This document shows positions 48,887-59,508 of a DNA stretch of 64,000 bases, in pieces. Every line of letters begins with the position of its first letter. The stretch's first letter is position 1. This DNA is from Enterobacter cloacae (GTDB taxonomy: Bacteria > Pseudomonadota > Gammaproteobacteria > Enterobacterales > Enterobacteriaceae), in NCBI RefSeq assembly GCF_011078175.1, contig NZ_JAALCJ010000006.1, positions 279,222 through 343,221 of the forward strand, written 5' to 3'. The translations under genes were made by a program, and so were the position numbers. Under the pieces are notes generated by a model. The model was not told the origin of the DNA and did no database searches. It worked only from the letters and a program-made list of their open reading frames with translations.

Positions 48887-49714
48887 ATGGCAAACCAAAC
48901 CGTAATCAAGCTACAGGACGGCAACGTGATGCCCCAGCTGGGGCTAGGTGTATGGAAAGCCGGTAACGACGAGGTCGTCTCCGCCATTCATAAAGCCCTG
49001 GAAGTCGGCTATCGGTCCATCGATACCGCTGCCGCCTATAAAAACGAGGACGGCGTGGGAAAGGCACTTGCCAGCGCCGGCGTTCCCCGGGATGAGTTAT
49101 TCATCACCACCAAGCTGTGGAACGACGATCAAAAGCGTCCCCGCGAAGCGTTGCAGGAGAGCCTGGAGAAACTCCAGCTCGATTTTGTCGATCTTTATCT
49201 GATGCACTGGCCGGTTCCGGCTATCGACCATTACGTTGATGCCTGGAAAGGGATGATTGAGCTGCAAAAAGAGGGGCTGATAAAAAGCATCGGCGTCTGT
49301 AATTTCCAGGTTCATCACCTGCAACGCCTGATTGATGAAACGGGCGTCGCGCCGGTGATTAACCAGATTGAGCTTCACCCGCTCATGCAGCAGCGCCAGC
49401 TTCATTCATGGAACGCCACGCACAAGATCCAGACCGAATCCTGGAGCCCGCTGGCCCAGGGCGGCGAAGGGGTGTTTGACCAGAAAATCATCCGTGAACT
49501 GGCGGATAAGTACGGTAAAACCCCGGCGCAGATCGTCATTCGCTGGCATCTGGATAGCGGTCTGGTGGTGATCCCGAAATCGGTCACGCCATCGCGTATC
49601 GCCGAGAACTTCGACGTCTGGGATTTCCGCCTGGATAAAGACGAGCTGGGTGAAATTGCGAAGCTGGATCAGGGCAAGCGGCTTGGGCCAGACCCGGATC
49701 AGTTTGGCGGGTAA
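48887..49714 (+). CDS. dkgA: 2,5-diketo-D-gluconate/methylglyoxal reductase A
   Basis: 275 residues, as in E. coli. Aldo-keto reductase barrel: YRSIDTAAAYKNEDGVGKAL holds catalytic Asp and Tyr, FITTKLWNDD the Lys, DLYLMHWPVP the His, and IPKSVTPSRIAENFDVWDF binds NADPH. Acts with YqhD under YqhC control in aldehyde and methylglyoxal detoxification. Confidence 0.96.
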   Translation: MANQTVIKLQDGNVMPQLGLGVWKAGNDEVVSAIHKALEVGYRSIDTAAAYKNEDGVGKALASAGVPRDELFITTKLWNDDQKRPREALQESLEKLQLDFVDLYLMHWPVPAIDHYVDAWKGMIELQKEGLIKSIGVCNFQVHHLQRLIDETGVAPVINQIELHPLMQQRQLHSWNATHKIQTESWSPLAQGGEGVFDQKIIRELADKYGKTPAQIVIRWHLDSGLVVIPKSVTPSRIAENFDVWDFRLDKDELGEIAKLDQGKRLGPDPDQFGG

Positions 49715-49715
49715 T

Positions 49716-49750
49716 CCCCTCACCCTGCCCTCTCCCCGTAGGGGAGAGGG
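49716..49750. repeat. CCCTCACCC-type intergenic repeat, copy 5 (half element)
   Basis: Half-copy starting one base after the dkgA stop: CCCCTCACCCTG, then CCCTCTCCCCGTAGGGGAGAGGG hairpin arms. It directly precedes a REP element in the convergent dkgA-ygiQ spacer. Confidence 0.75.
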
Positions 49751-49759
49751 TTAGACCTG

Positions 49760-49790
49760 TAGGCCCGGTAAGCGCAGCGCCACCGGGCAT
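49760..49790. repeat. REP-like element between dkgA and ygiQ
   Basis: AGGCCCGGTAAGCGCAGCGC with CACCGGGC, ten bases from copy 5 of the other repeat family. The two families together fill the spacer. Confidence 0.7.
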
Positions 49791-49800
49791 TGTTACAGGT

Positions 49801-51975
49801 TTAACCGGTCTTACGTTTTACGTTCTTCTTCGTTCCCGCACCACCGTTCGAACGCTGATGCACAATCGGCGTGTGCTTGGTCAGCGCCGGGCGCGTGTTG
49901 CGGTTCTGGCGGCGCGCTTCGCGCATCTCTTCCAGCGTTGGCGCAGGCACCAGGCAATCACGACGCGAGCCAATCAGGTGCTTTTTCCCCATATCTTCCA
50001 GCGCCTGACGGATCAGCGGCCAGTTTTTCGGATCGTGATAGCGCAGCAGCGCTTTGTGCAGACGGCGCTGTTTATCCCCTTTCGGCACCACCACGTCTTC
50101 GCTCTTATAACCAATCTTACTCAGCGGGTTTTTGCCGGTGTAATACATGGTTGTCGAGTTGGCGAGCGGCGACGGGTAGAAGTTCTGCACCTGATCCAGA
50201 CGGAATCGACGCTGCTTCAGCCACAGCGCCAGGTTCACCATGTCTTCATCACGGGTTCCGGGGTGTGCGGAGATGAAATAGGGGATCAGATACTGCTCTT
50301 TCCCCGCCTGTTTTGAGAAGGTGTCAAACAGCTGTTTAAAGCGATCGTAGCTGCCCATGCCCGGCTTCATCATTTTGGACAGCGGGCCTTCCTCGGTGTG
50401 CTCCGGGGCGATCTTCAGATAACCGCCAACGTGGTGCGTCGCCAGCTCTTTGATGTAGCGCGGATCTTCCACCGCAATGTCGTAACGCACGCCGGAGGCT
50501 ATCAGGATCTTCTTGATGCCTTTCAGGTCACGGGCGCGACGGTAGAGGTTGATCGTCGGCTCGTGGTTGGTGTCCATGTGCTCGCAAATGCTCGGATAGA
50601 CGCAGGAGAGACGACGACAGGTCTGCTCCGCACGCGGTGATTTACAGCGCAGCATATACATGTTGGCCGTCGGGCCACCCAGATCGGAAATCACGCCGGT
50701 AAAGCCCGGCACTGTGTCGCGAATCGCTTCGATCTCGTTAACAATCGACTCTTCGGAACGGCTCTGAATAATACGGCCTTCATGTTCGGTGATCGAACAG
50801 AAGGAGCACCCACCGAAGCAGCCGCGCATGATATTGACTGAGAAACGGATCATCTCGTACGCCGGAATGCGGCTATTGCCATATGACGGATGCGGTACGC
50901 GCTTGTACGGCAGGGCAAAGACACTGTCCATCTCTTCGGTAGAGAGCGGGATCGCTGGCGGGTTTACCCAGATATAGCGTTCACCGTGCTTTTGCATGAG
51001 CGCTCGCGCGCAGCCGGGGTTGGTTTCATGGTGCAAAATGCGCGACGCGTGGGCGTAGAGCACTTTATCGCTTTTTACTTTTTCATAGGACGGTAGCAGC
51101 ACATAGGTTTTTTCCCACGGCTTCGGACGCGGCGGCTGCACCACCACGGCCCTGGCTTCCGCTTTCTTCGGCTCAACCGGTTTGTTATCCGCGCACGGTA
51201 GATCGTCACCGTACGGATGCGGAATAGGGTCGATTTTGCCCGGCATATCGATAATGCGGGAATCCACCCCGCTCCAGCCCGGCAGCGCCTCTTTCACCAT
51301 GATTGCAGTGTTGCGCACGTCGCGGATCTCATTGACCGGTTCGCCCTGGGCCAGTCGATGTGCCACTTCCACCAGAGGGCGCTCGCCATTGCCGAAGATC
51401 AGCATGTCGGCTTTCGAATCTACCAGCACCGAACGGCGCACGGTGTCAGACCAGTAATCGTAGTGCGCGGTACGGCGCAGGCTCGCCTCGATGCCGCCCA
51501 GGATCACCGGCACGTCTTTCCATGCTTCTTTGCATCGCTGGGTGTAGACGAGGGTCGCGCGATCGGGACGTTTACCTGCCACGTTGTCGGCCGTGTAGGC
51601 GTCGTCATGGCGCAGTTTACGGTCGGCGGTATAACGGTTGATCATCGAGTCCATGTTGCCCGCGGTCACGCCGAAGAACAGGTTAGGCTTGCCCAGACGC
51701 ATAAAGTCGTCTTTGCTGTTCCAGTCAGGCTGGGAGATGATCCCCACGCGGAAGCCCTGGGCTTCAAGCATACGGCCACAGATCGCCATGCCAAAGCTCG
51801 GGTGATCGACATACGCATCGCCCGTTACGAGAATGATATCGCAGCTGTCCCAGCCCAGTTGATCCATCTCTTCCCGGGACATCGGCAGGAACGGCGCCGG
51901 CCCAAAGCAGGCTGCCCAGTACTGGGGCCAGGAGAAGAGGTCACGATCCGGCTGGATCAGGGAAATAGCGCTCAT
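49801..51975 (-). CDS. ygiQ: UPF0313 radical SAM protein YgiQ
   Basis: 724 residues. N-terminal B12-binding-like domain ([30 protein letters not shown]), then the radical SAM cluster motif [12 protein letters not shown] near residue 380, and a C-terminal DUF3362 part ending in a basic tail (KKNVKRKTG). Substrate unknown. Between dkgA and ygiQ, E. coli has yqhG and yqhH; neither is present here. Confidence 0.94.
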   Translation of the reverse strand: MSAISLIQPDRDLFSWPQYWAACFGPAPFLPMSREEMDQLGWDSCDIILVTGDAYVDHPSFGMAICGRMLEAQGFRVGIISQPDWNSKDDFMRLGKPNLFFGVTAGNMDSMINRYTADRKLRHDDAYTADNVAGKRPDRATLVYTQRCKEAWKDVPVILGGIEASLRRTAHYDYWSDTVRRSVLVDSKADMLIFGNGERPLVEVAHRLAQGEPVNEIRDVRNTAIMVKEALPGWSGVDSRIIDMPGKIDPIPHPYGDDLPCADNKPVEPKKAEARAVVVQPPRPKPWEKTYVLLPSYEKVKSDKVLYAHASRILHHETNPGCARALMQKHGERYIWVNPPAIPLSTEEMDSVFALPYKRVPHPSYGNSRIPAYEMIRFSVNIMRGCFGGCSFCSITEHEGRIIQSRSEESIVNEIEAIRDTVPGFTGVISDLGGPTANMYMLRCKSPRAEQTCRRLSCVYPSICEHMDTNHEPTINLYRRARDLKGIKKILIASGVRYDIAVEDPRYIKELATHHVGGYLKIAPEHTEEGPLSKMMKPGMGSYDRFKQLFDTFSKQAGKEQYLIPYFISAHPGTRDEDMVNLALWLKQRRFRLDQVQNFYPSPLANSTTMYYTGKNPLSKIGYKSEDVVVPKGDKQRRLHKALLRYHDPKNWPLIRQALEDMGKKHLIGSRRDCLVPAPTLEEMREARRQNRNTRPALTKHTPIVHQRSNGGAGTKKNVKRKTG

Positions 51976-52049
51976 AATGCTTCCGAAGAAAAAATAGACA
52001 AAAGGAGCGGGATTATACGCTGGTTTATCGGGGGAAATGAAGGGGTATT

Positions 52050-52095
52050 GTGCGGGCTGTTGCCCTCACCCCAACCCTCTCCCACAGGGAGAGGG
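52050..52095. repeat. CCCTCACCC-type intergenic repeat, copy 6 (half element)
   Basis: GTGCGGGCTGTTGCCCTCAC flank and arm, then a CCCTCTCCC/GGGAGAGGG hairpin, ending ten bases before the ftsP stop. It would lie in the 3' end of the ftsP message. Confidence 0.75.
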
Positions 52096-52105
52096 AGAAA
52101 GCGTT

Positions 52106-53518
52106 TTACGGCGCCGGATTCACCAGCATCTGCCCTACCGATCCCCTGTCCATCATCTCCAGCGTCTGGCTGTGGAAAAGGAACGGGAAGTGCGGCCAGG
52201 AAGGCTGGCCGTAGTAGACGAGCAGTTCAACCTGGCCATCCACCCAGACGGTATCTTTCCAGCCCCTGTCTTCCGGGAACGGCATCGCCCCGTTAACGTT
52301 GCGGATCAGGAATGACACCCCTTCAATATGGAACGACTGCGGCATCTCCGAGCGGACGATCCAGCGCTCCCAGGTTCCCTGCTGGGCGGTGATATCAATG
52401 CGGTTAACGTCCCACAGCGCGCCGTTGATGCCCGGATCGTCGCCCAGGCTGATATCGCGGCTGCGCACTGCCGGTCCGGTCACAATCTCCTGCGGCAGCA
52501 GGCGCATCGGCAGGCTGTCGGTCACCAGCGGCAACAGGCCGGTCGGGCGCAGCGTCAGCACCAGCGTGGAGACCAGAACACTCGACGGTTCAAAAAAGCC
52601 GCGAATGCGGTCAACAATGCTTGCCGCTTCGCCACAAGTCACGGACACCTCATCTCCGTTGGTCATATCCACGAGGATTTCACGACGTTCACCCGGCGCC
52701 AGCGCCAGCTGTTTCACCGACACCGGTGCAGGTAATAACCCCTGATCGCCTGAAATCACGTGCAGCGCGCGGCCGTCGCTCATCTGCAACTGGTAGCGGC
52801 GCGAGTTTGAAGCATTCAGCAGACGCAGGCGCACCCAGCCACGAGACACTTCGACATACGGGCTTTGCGCGCCGTTAACCAGCAGCGTATCGCCCACAAA
52901 GCCACCGCTGCCTGGCTCGCTGTACTCCGGTGTACCAAAGTTATCCAGGCGCTTGTCCTGAATAATGATCGGGAAATCATCAACCCCGTAGTGATTCGGA
53001 ATCGGTAGCGTTTTGCTGACCTCATCTTCAATCAGCCACATCCCGGCCAGGCCGTTATAGACCTGCTGAGCGGTACGGTTAGGGGTGTTGGCGTGATACC
53101 ACAATGTTGCCGCGCTCTGACGAATCGGGAGGACGGGTGCCCAGTCGGCATTCGGCGACATCATGCGTGCCGCACCGCCAATCAGCGGACCCGGCACCTG
53201 CAAACCACTGACGGTCATCGCGACATTTTCCGTTGTACGGTTACTGTAAATGAGCTTAACGTCATCGCCATTCCACACGCGAATGGTCGGACCAAGGTAA
53301 CGTCCGTTAATGCCCCATACCTGCGCGCGCGTTCCCTGGGTAAAGGACCAGTGGCTACGCTGAAGCGTGAGGAATAGCGGCTGTCCGCGACGGGATTCAA
53401 TCAACGGCGGAATAGGCAGCGGCTGTTGCTGCCCGGCGGCGCTGGCTGTCCGCGGCATCGCACCCGCACAAAGGGCGATACCCGAAGCCTGAATAAACTG
53501 ACGCCGACTGAGTGACAT
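52106..53518 (-). CDS. ftsP: FtsP (SufI), cell division protein of multicopper-oxidase fold
   Basis: 470 residues from ATG 53518, as in E. coli; the longer upstream reading frame is rejected because this start places the twin-arginine signal SRRQFIQASGIALCAGAMP at residues 4-22. Three cupredoxin domains follow (TLWYHANTPNRTAQQVYNGLAGMWLI, FLFHSQTLEMMDRGSVGQML). E. coli FtsP lacks bound copper and stabilises the divisome under stress. plsC is 61 bases upstream. Confidence 0.95.
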   Translation of the reverse strand: MSLSRRQFIQASGIALCAGAMPRTASAAGQQQPLPIPPLIESRRGQPLFLTLQRSHWSFTQGTRAQVWGINGRYLGPTIRVWNGDDVKLIYSNRTTENVAMTVSGLQVPGPLIGGAARMMSPNADWAPVLPIRQSAATLWYHANTPNRTAQQVYNGLAGMWLIEDEVSKTLPIPNHYGVDDFPIIIQDKRLDNFGTPEYSEPGSGGFVGDTLLVNGAQSPYVEVSRGWVRLRLLNASNSRRYQLQMSDGRALHVISGDQGLLPAPVSVKQLALAPGERREILVDMTNGDEVSVTCGEAASIVDRIRGFFEPSSVLVSTLVLTLRPTGLLPLVTDSLPMRLLPQEIVTGPAVRSRDISLGDDPGINGALWDVNRIDITAQQGTWERWIVRSEMPQSFHIEGVSFLIRNVNGAMPFPEDRGWKDTVWVDGQVELLVYYGQPSWPHFPFLFHSQTLEMMDRGSVGQMLVNPAP

Positions 53519-53579
53519 ATAAGCTCCATCTGAAACGACTAACAACGCGGGAATTCGTTTTCCCTTAAACGACACCGGG

Positions 53580-54317
53580 TTAAATCTTACCGGCGGCTTC
53601 TCGCTCTGCAACTTCTTTATCGAGCTGCGCAATATGCTGAGCCATGAGCTCGCGGCAGTGTGTGGCCAGCTCGCGCACCTGGTCTTTACCGTATTTAGAG
53701 GTATCCACCGGCGGCAGCATTTCGACAATCACCAGTCCGTTATTGAAACGATTAAGATTAATCTTATTCGATGTATTGGAAACGCACACGGGAATAATTG
53801 GAACGCCCGCCGCAATTGCAGCATGAAACGCACCGGTCTTGAATGGCAGCAGGCCACGACCACGGCTGCGCGTCCCCTCCGGGAACATCCAGATTGAGAT
53901 CCGGCGCTTTTTAAACTGATCCACCACTTCCGCAATGGTGCCATGCGCTTTGGCGCGGTTGTTACGGTCAATCAGCAAATTACCGGTGAGCCAGTACAGC
54001 TGGCCGAAAAACGGGATCCACAGCAGGCTCTTTTTACCCACGGTTACGGTCGGCGGAAGAACAATATTTGAGGCCGTCACCATATCGTAGTTGTTCTGAT
54101 GGTTAGCGATATAGATGGCGTTACCGAAATTCTCCGCCCCTTCTGGCAGACGCTTTTCAACCTTCAGGCCAAACAGCGGCGCAAGACGACCAAACATGTG
54201 ACCAAACGTCGCAACATGTTTTGGGTTACGCGGGCTGAACAGGCAATAAATCGATCCGAAAATACAGACCAGAATGCAGTAAATAACGGTAAGAATGAGA
54301 CGAACAATGTATAGCAT
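53580..54317 (-). CDS. plsC: 1-acyl-sn-glycerol-3-phosphate acyltransferase
   Basis: 245 residues from ATG 54317 (MLYIVRLILTVIYCI), the E. coli start. An N-terminal membrane helix, the acyltransferase HX4D motif in ANHQNNYDMV, and FPEGTRSRGRGLLPFKTGAF for glycerophosphate binding. It makes phosphatidic acid at the inner membrane. Lies between parC and ftsP on the same strand. Confidence 0.97.
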   Translation of the reverse strand: MLYIVRLILTVIYCILVCIFGSIYCLFSPRNPKHVATFGHMFGRLAPLFGLKVEKRLPEGAENFGNAIYIANHQNNYDMVTASNIVLPPTVTVGKKSLLWIPFFGQLYWLTGNLLIDRNNRAKAHGTIAEVVDQFKKRRISIWMFPEGTRSRGRGLLPFKTGAFHAAIAAGVPIIPVCVSNTSNKINLNRFNNGLVIVEMLPPVDTSKYGKDQVRELATHCRELMAQHIAQLDKEVAEREAAGKI

Positions 54318-54449
54318 AGCGACCTCTGAAGCCCTGACAGCTGACAATTATACTTCACCTGTGGCCAGGTAAGGACTTTATTACGAGCGCGTATTGTTAA
54401 TCGCAACGCACGAATTAACAACGTTTTTACGGGAAATTTTATGGTAATT

Positions 54450-54469
54450 CCCCCTCCGAAAAGAGGGGG
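54450..54469 (-). terminator. Hairpin after parC, weak terminator
   Basis: Minus-strand stem CCCCCTC / GAGGGGG with a six-base loop, 12 bases after the parC stop. No U-rich tail follows (AATTACC), so parC-plsC read-through is likely. Confidence 0.4.
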
Positions 54470-54480
54470 GATAAAACAGG

Positions 54481-56739
54481 TTACTCTTCGCTATCGTCGG
54501 CTTTGTTGCGCATCGGCGAATCAATCTCCACGCGGTCGATTCGCTGGAGGCCGCGCATCAGTGAGCCACGACGTCCACGCTCGCCCACCACCTTCTGCAA
54601 CTCTTCCGGACGCAGTTTGATCTTACGCTTGCCGACATGAATGGTCAGGGTGCTCTGCGGCGGCAGCAGGAAGAGATGCGCGAGGCTATCTTCGCCTTTT
54701 GCCGCTTCCGCTGACGGGATACTGACGATCTTATTGCCCTTCCCTTTCGACAGCTCCGGCAGATCGCTGACCGGGAACATCAGCATACGTCCGGCAGCGG
54801 TGATCGCCAGCAGCATGTCGCTTTCGTTCTCAATGATCAGCGGCGGCATGACGCGTGCGTTATCCGGCAGGCTGATCAGCGCTTTACCGGCACGGTTACG
54901 TGACACCAGATCGTTAAAGGTACAGATAAAGCCGTAACCCGCATCCGATGCCATAAGCAGTTTTTGATCGTCCGCTTCCATCAGCATATGGTCAACCGTG
55001 GCGCCTGGCGGCAGCGTCAGCTTACCGGTCAGCGGCTCGCCCTGGCCGCGCGCAGACGGCAGCGTGATCGGATCAATGGCGTAGCTGCGGCCCGTGGAGT
55101 CGATAAATGCTACCGGCTGGTTGCTCTTGCCCTTCACCGCCGCCTTGAAGCTATCACCGGATTTGTAACTCAGGCCCGGCGCGTCAATATCGTGGCCTTT
55201 GGCGCTACGTACCCAGCCGCTCTGGGAAAGCACGATAGTCACCGGCTCGGACGGCAGCATGTCGTGCTCGTTCATCGCCTTCGCTTCTTCGCGCTCGTGC
55301 AGTGGAGATCGACGGTCATCGCCAAAGGCGTCGGCATCGGCCTGCAACTCTTTCTTCAGAAGGGTGTTCATCTTGCGCTCGGAGGCCAGGATCGCCTGAA
55401 GCTGGTCGCGCTCTTTTTCCAGCTCGTTCTGTTCACCACGGATCTTCATCTCTTCCAGTCTGGCGAGATGGCGCAGTTTCAGTTCGAGGATCGCTTCGGC
55501 CTGGGTCTCGCTGATGCCAAAGCGCGACATCAGGGCGGGCTTAGGTTCGTCCTCGGTACGAATGATCTCGATCACTTCATCAATGTTGAGGAACGCCACC
55601 AGTAAACCTTCGAGGATATGCAGGCGCTTAAGCACTTTTTCCAGGCGATGGTTCAGACGACGGCGCACCGTATCGCGGCGGAAGGCCAGCCATTCGGTGA
55701 GGATCTCCAGCAGGTTTTTCACCGCCGGACGACCGTCCAGACCAATCATATTCAGATTGATGCGGTAGCTCTTTTCCAGATCGGTGGTGGCGAACAGGTG
55801 GTTCATCACCTGCTCCATGTCCACGCGATTAGAGCGCGGCACAATCACCAGACGGGTCGGGTTTTCGTGGTCCGATTCGTCGCGCAGGTCGTCCACCATC
55901 GGCAGCTTTTTATTGCGCATCTGGGAGGCGATCTGCTCCAGCACTTTGGCGCCGGACACCTGGTGCGGCAGCGCGGTGATCACCACGGCCCCATCTTCTT
56001 TGGTCCATACCGCGCGCATGCGTACGGAGCCGCGGCCGTTCTGGTAGATTTTGCGGATTTCCGCACGCGAGGTGATGATTTCGGCTTCGGTCGGGTAGTC
56101 CGGCCCTTGCACGATATCCAGCAGATCGTCCAGCGAGGTTTTCGGCTGCTCAATCAGGGTGATGGCGGCTTTTGCCACTTCACGCAGGTTGTGCGGCGGA
56201 ATGTCCGTCGCCATGCCCACGGCGATCCCGGTCGTGCCGTTCAGCAGGATGTTCGGCAGACGCGCAGGCAGCATTTTCGGCTCCTGCAACGTACCGTCGA
56301 AGTTTGGCACCCAGTCGACGGTCCCCTGACCCAGTTCGCCCAGCAGCACTTCGGCATATTTAGACAGACGGGATTCGGTATAACGCATTGCCGCGAAGGA
56401 TTTCGGATCGTCCGGCGCCCCCCAGTTCCCCTGGCCATCCACCAGCGGATAGCGATAAGAGAACGGCTGGGCCATCAGCACCATCGCTTCATAGCAGGCG
56501 CTGTCGCCGTGCGGATGGTATTTACCCAGCACGTCACCGACGGTACGGGCGGATTTCTTGAACTTGGCGGTGGCATTCAACCCCAGTTCGGACATCGCAT
56601 ACACGATGCGGCGCTGAACGGGCTTCAGGCCATCCCCGATAAACGGCAACGCCCTGTCCATGATGACGTACATGGAGTAGTTCAGGTAGGCGTTTTCCGT
56701 GAATTCATGTAGCGCGAGGCGCTCTGCCATATCGCTCAT
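54481..56739 (-). CDS. parC: DNA topoisomerase IV subunit A
   Basis: 752 residues. The breakage-reunion domain has the catalytic Tyr in [14 protein letters not shown], and the quinolone-determining region reads [12 protein letters not shown] with Ser80 and Glu84 intact, i.e. the susceptible form at both main resistance positions. The C-terminal beta-pinwheel repeats follow from about residue 490. Decatenates daughter chromosomes with ParE, whose gene is not in the window. Confidence 0.98.
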   Translation of the reverse strand: MSDMAERLALHEFTENAYLNYSMYVIMDRALPFIGDGLKPVQRRIVYAMSELGLNATAKFKKSARTVGDVLGKYHPHGDSACYEAMVLMAQPFSYRYPLVDGQGNWGAPDDPKSFAAMRYTESRLSKYAEVLLGELGQGTVDWVPNFDGTLQEPKMLPARLPNILLNGTTGIAVGMATDIPPHNLREVAKAAITLIEQPKTSLDDLLDIVQGPDYPTEAEIITSRAEIRKIYQNGRGSVRMRAVWTKEDGAVVITALPHQVSGAKVLEQIASQMRNKKLPMVDDLRDESDHENPTRLVIVPRSNRVDMEQVMNHLFATTDLEKSYRINLNMIGLDGRPAVKNLLEILTEWLAFRRDTVRRRLNHRLEKVLKRLHILEGLLVAFLNIDEVIEIIRTEDEPKPALMSRFGISETQAEAILELKLRHLARLEEMKIRGEQNELEKERDQLQAILASERKMNTLLKKELQADADAFGDDRRSPLHEREEAKAMNEHDMLPSEPVTIVLSQSGWVRSAKGHDIDAPGLSYKSGDSFKAAVKGKSNQPVAFIDSTGRSYAIDPITLPSARGQGEPLTGKLTLPPGATVDHMLMEADDQKLLMASDAGYGFICTFNDLVSRNRAGKALISLPDNARVMPPLIIENESDMLLAITAAGRMLMFPVSDLPELSKGKGNKIVSIPSAEAAKGEDSLAHLFLLPPQSTLTIHVGKRKIKLRPEELQKVVGERGRRGSLMRGLQRIDRVEIDSPMRNKADDSEE

Positions 56740-56828
56740 TACGTGTGATTCCTCAACTCAGAAACCGATGGGTTTCAGGCAATATTGCCGCAGATACTAC
56801 CCTATCTGGCGAGTTGAGTCACAAAGAA

Positions 56829-56852
56829 AAAGGGCCGCATAAGCGGCCCTTT
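56829..56852 (-). terminator. ygiW rho-independent terminator
   Basis: Ten-base perfect stem AAAGGGCCGC / GCGGCCCTTT with loop ATAA, followed on the minus strand by TTCTTTG after the T-rich stem base. It lies 5 bases after the ygiW stop and about 90 bases before parC. Confidence 0.85.
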
Positions 56853-56857
56853 CCGGG

Positions 56858-57259
56858 TTATTTGTTCAGCTTGATAACCTGCTTCACGTCGATTTCAAAC
56901 TCGTTCCAGTCTTTATCGACTTTACCCTGGATTTCCAACTTATCCTGCGGGGTCGCGGTGACGCCGTTCCAGCGCTTGTGGTCGATTTCGACAACGACCG
57001 TACCGGTCTCATCGCGGAAGGTGTAGCGGTCATCGGACAGGCGCTCGGTAATGTTTCCGCGCAGCTTCACCCAGCTGTCGTCTTTCATCTCTTTAACCTT
57101 CACCGCGGTGGTGAGGTTGGCGTTATTATCTACAAAGCCACCCTGCTGGGTTTGCAGATGAGGTTCGTCGGCAGATGGGCCGTGAAAGCCACCCTGCGCA
57201 GCAAAAACGGGTGCAGTAGTCATCATCATGATGGCAGCAAGTGCAGCGAATTTTTTCAT
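56858..57259 (-). CDS. ygiW: YgiW, BOF/OB-fold periplasmic stress protein
   Basis: 133 residues from ATG 57259. Sec signal MKKFAALAAIMMMTTAPVFA, then a BOF (OB-fold) domain: WVKLRGNITERLSDDRYTFRDETGTVVVEIDHKRW. In E. coli it is periplasmic and linked to resistance to peroxide, cadmium and acid. It is divergent from qseBC, with a tandem hexamer box between that could control both. Confidence 0.95.
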   Translation of the reverse strand: MKKFAALAAIMMMTTAPVFAAQGGFHGPSADEPHLQTQQGGFVDNNANLTTAVKVKEMKDDSWVKLRGNITERLSDDRYTFRDETGTVVVEIDHKRWNGVTATPQDKLEIQGKVDKDWNEFEIDVKQVIKLNK

Positions 57260-57309
57260 CTTAATCTCTCCCTTTAATGTGGTTTCGCAGTCCATTAAAC
57301 AGGGTAATC

Positions 57310-57326
57310 CTTAACAACTTCTTAAG
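57310..57326 (+). promoter_or_regulatory. QseB/PmrA-type box CTTAAC-N5-CTTAAG
   Basis: Two direct hexamers CTTAAC and CTTAAG separated by five bases, the arrangement bound by OmpR-type regulators QseB and PmrA (BasR). It lies between ygiW and qseB, 73 bases before qseB and 51 bases before ygiW. Confidence 0.7.
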
Positions 57327-57398
57327 GGAAAAATTTATTTATTTTTGCTGTACAGCAGGCGTTTGCAGAAGGTTTACTGACGGCATCAAGGAGGAAAT

Positions 57399-58058
57399 AT
57401 GCGCATTTTACTGGTAGAAGACGACAAGCTCATTGGCGATGGCCTCAAAGCGGGCTTAAGCAAAATGGGTTTTAGCGTAGACTGGTTTACCGACGGGAAA
57501 ACCGGGCAGGCGGCCCTTTACACCGCGCCGTATGATGCCGTAGTGCTTGACCTGACGCTGCCGGAAATCGACGGGCTTGAGATCCTGCGCGCCTGGCGCG
57601 AAAGCGGAAAGAGCGAACCGGTGCTGATCCTGACCGCGCGGGATGCGCTAAATCAGCGCGTCGAAGGGTTACGCCTGGGGGCGGATGATTATCTGTGCAA
57701 GCCGTTCGCGCTGATTGAAGTGGCGGCCCGCCTCGACGCGCTGGTGCGCCGCAGCCACGGGCAAGCGCGCAGCGAGCTGCGTCACGGCAAGGTCACGCTC
57801 GATCCGGCAAGCCGTGTCGCCACGCTGGAGGGCGAAACGCTGGTGCTCAAACCCAAAGAGTTCGCCCTGCTGGAACTGCTGATGCGCAACGCGGGCCGCG
57901 TGCTGCCGCGCAAGGTCATCGAAGAGAAACTCTACAACTGGGACGATGACGTCTCCAGCAACGCCGTCGAAGTCCACGTTCATCATTTACGCCGCAAGCT
58001 CGGCAGCGAATTTATCCGCACCGTTCACGGCATCGGTTATACCCTGGATGACGCATGA
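57399..58058 (+). CDS. qseB: Response regulator QseB
   Basis: 219 residues. Receiver domain with phosphorylated Asp51 ([19 protein letters not shown]) and acidic pair Glu7, Asp8-Asp9, then Lys in [17 protein letters not shown]-terminal OmpR-type winged helix ([13 protein letters not shown]). Preceded by AAGGAGG. Overlaps qseC by four bases. Confidence 0.96.
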   Translation: MRILLVEDDKLIGDGLKAGLSKMGFSVDWFTDGKTGQAALYTAPYDAVVLDLTLPEIDGLEILRAWRESGKSEPVLILTARDALNQRVEGLRLGADDYLCKPFALIEVAARLDALVRRSHGQARSELRHGKVTLDPASRVATLEGETLVLKPKEFALLELLMRNAGRVLPRKVIEEKLYNWDDDVSSNAVEVHVHHLRRKLGSEFIRTVHGIGYTLDDA

Positions 58059-59404
58059 AACTGACCCAACGCCTGAGCCTGAAGCTGCGCCTGACGCTCC
58101 TCTTTTTGCTGCTGTCCCTGGCGGCCTGGTTTGCCGCAAGCGTGGTGGCCTGGCACCAGACGACCGACAAGCTCGATAAGCTGTTCGATACCCAGCAGAT
58201 GCTGTTTGCCAAACGGCTGCTGACGATGGACGTGGACGAACTCCGCGCCCCGGAACGCATGCGCGAGGTGCCCAAAAAAGCCAAACACGGCCATCTTGAC
58301 GACGATGCGCTGGCCTTCGCGATCTTTACCGCCGACGGCAGTATGGTGCTTAACGACGGTGAAAACGGGCGCGACATACCTTACCTTTACCGCCGGGACG
58401 GGTTTGATGACGGTCGGTTACAGGATGACAGCGACGAATGGCGTTTCCTGTGGCTGACTTCTCCGGACGGGAAATACCGCGTGGTGGTTGGCCAGGAGTG
58501 GGAGTACCGACAGGATATGGCGCTGGACGTGGTCAGCTCGCAGCTGATGCCGTGGCTGGTGGCGCTGCCCGTCATGCTTTTGTTGCTGATTGTTCTGCTG
58601 AGCCGGGAACTGAAACCGCTGAAAAATCTGGCGCGGACCCTGCGCTCGCGCTCGCCGGATGCGACCGACACGTTGCCCACCCACGGCGTGCCGACGGAGG
58701 TTCGCCCGCTGCTTGATGCGCTTAACCATCTTTTCGCCCGTACGCAGGAGATGATGGCCCGCGAGCGCCGCTTCACCTCGGATGCCGCCCATGAGTTGCG
58801 CAGCCCGCTGGCCGCGCTGAAGGTGCAAACCGACGTGGCGCAGCTTTCCTTTGACGATCCCGGGGCGCAGTCTAAAGCGCTGGGGCAGCTGCATGCGGGC
58901 ATCGACCGCGCCTCCCGGCTGGTGGACCAGCTTCTCACCCTGTCGCGCCTGGATTCACTGGATAATCTTGATGACGTCGAACCCGTGATGATGGCCGATT
59001 TGCTGCAATCCGCGGTGCTGGATATCTGGCATCCGGCGCAGCAGGCGGGCATTGATATTCGGCTCAACATCAACGCGCCCGAGGTGATGCGTCACGGACA
59101 GCCGCTACTGCTGAGCCTTCTGGCGCGTAACCTGCTGGACAACGCCGTTCGTTACAGCCCGCGCGGCAGCGTGGTGGACGTGACGCTGAATACCCAACGC
59201 TTTACGGTGCGCGACAACGGCCCAGGCATTTCATCCGATGCGCTGGCGCGTCTCGGCGAGCGCTTTTATCGTCCACCGGGCCAGGACGCCACCGGCAGCG
59301 GTCTGGGGTTGTCTATCGTCAAGCGTATCGCGGCGTTACACGAGATGCGCGTTTCGCTGGGCAATGCGCCGGAAGGGGGCTTTGAGGTGACCGTCAGCTG
59401 GTAG
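58055..59404 (+). CDS. qseC: Sensor histidine kinase QseC
   Basis: 449 residues. Membrane helices at about 11-33 and 165-183 flank a periplasmic sensor; a HAMP region follows. The phosphorylated His246 is in [16 protein letters not shown]; the ATPase has N box [15 protein letters not shown] and G boxes VRDNGPGI and GSGLGLSIV. Reported to respond to autoinducer-3 and catecholamines. E. coli has ygiZ after qseC; it is absent here. Confidence 0.96.
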   Translation: MKLTQRLSLKLRLTLLFLLLSLAAWFAASVVAWHQTTDKLDKLFDTQQMLFAKRLLTMDVDELRAPERMREVPKKAKHGHLDDDALAFAIFTADGSMVLNDGENGRDIPYLYRRDGFDDGRLQDDSDEWRFLWLTSPDGKYRVVVGQEWEYRQDMALDVVSSQLMPWLVALPVMLLLLIVLLSRELKPLKNLARTLRSRSPDATDTLPTHGVPTEVRPLLDALNHLFARTQEMMARERRFTSDAAHELRSPLAALKVQTDVAQLSFDDPGAQSKALGQLHAGIDRASRLVDQLLTLSRLDSLDNLDDVEPVMMADLLQSAVLDIWHPAQQAGIDIRLNINAPEVMRHGQPLLLSLLARNLLDNAVRYSPRGSVVDVTLNTQRFTVRDNGPGISSDALARLGERFYRPPGQDATGSGLGLSIVKRIAALHEMRVSLGNAPEGGFEVTVSW

Positions 59405-59508
59405 CCATTATTGCGCTGAGCGCAAAAGACTTTGCACATTTTGCTTATTTTTCCGCTCCGTCCTCGCGCGTAGAATACCCGGCATACTCTCAGCATCGAG
59501 GACAAATA

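Noticed and set aside
55618..56712. Plus-strand open frame of 364 codons opposite parC
   Set aside because: Antisense to the conserved topoisomerase breakage domain; no domain or ribosome site.
54481..56739. Quinolone-resistance substitutions in ParC
   Set aside because: Ser80 and Glu84 are both the ordinary residues; no resistance signature.
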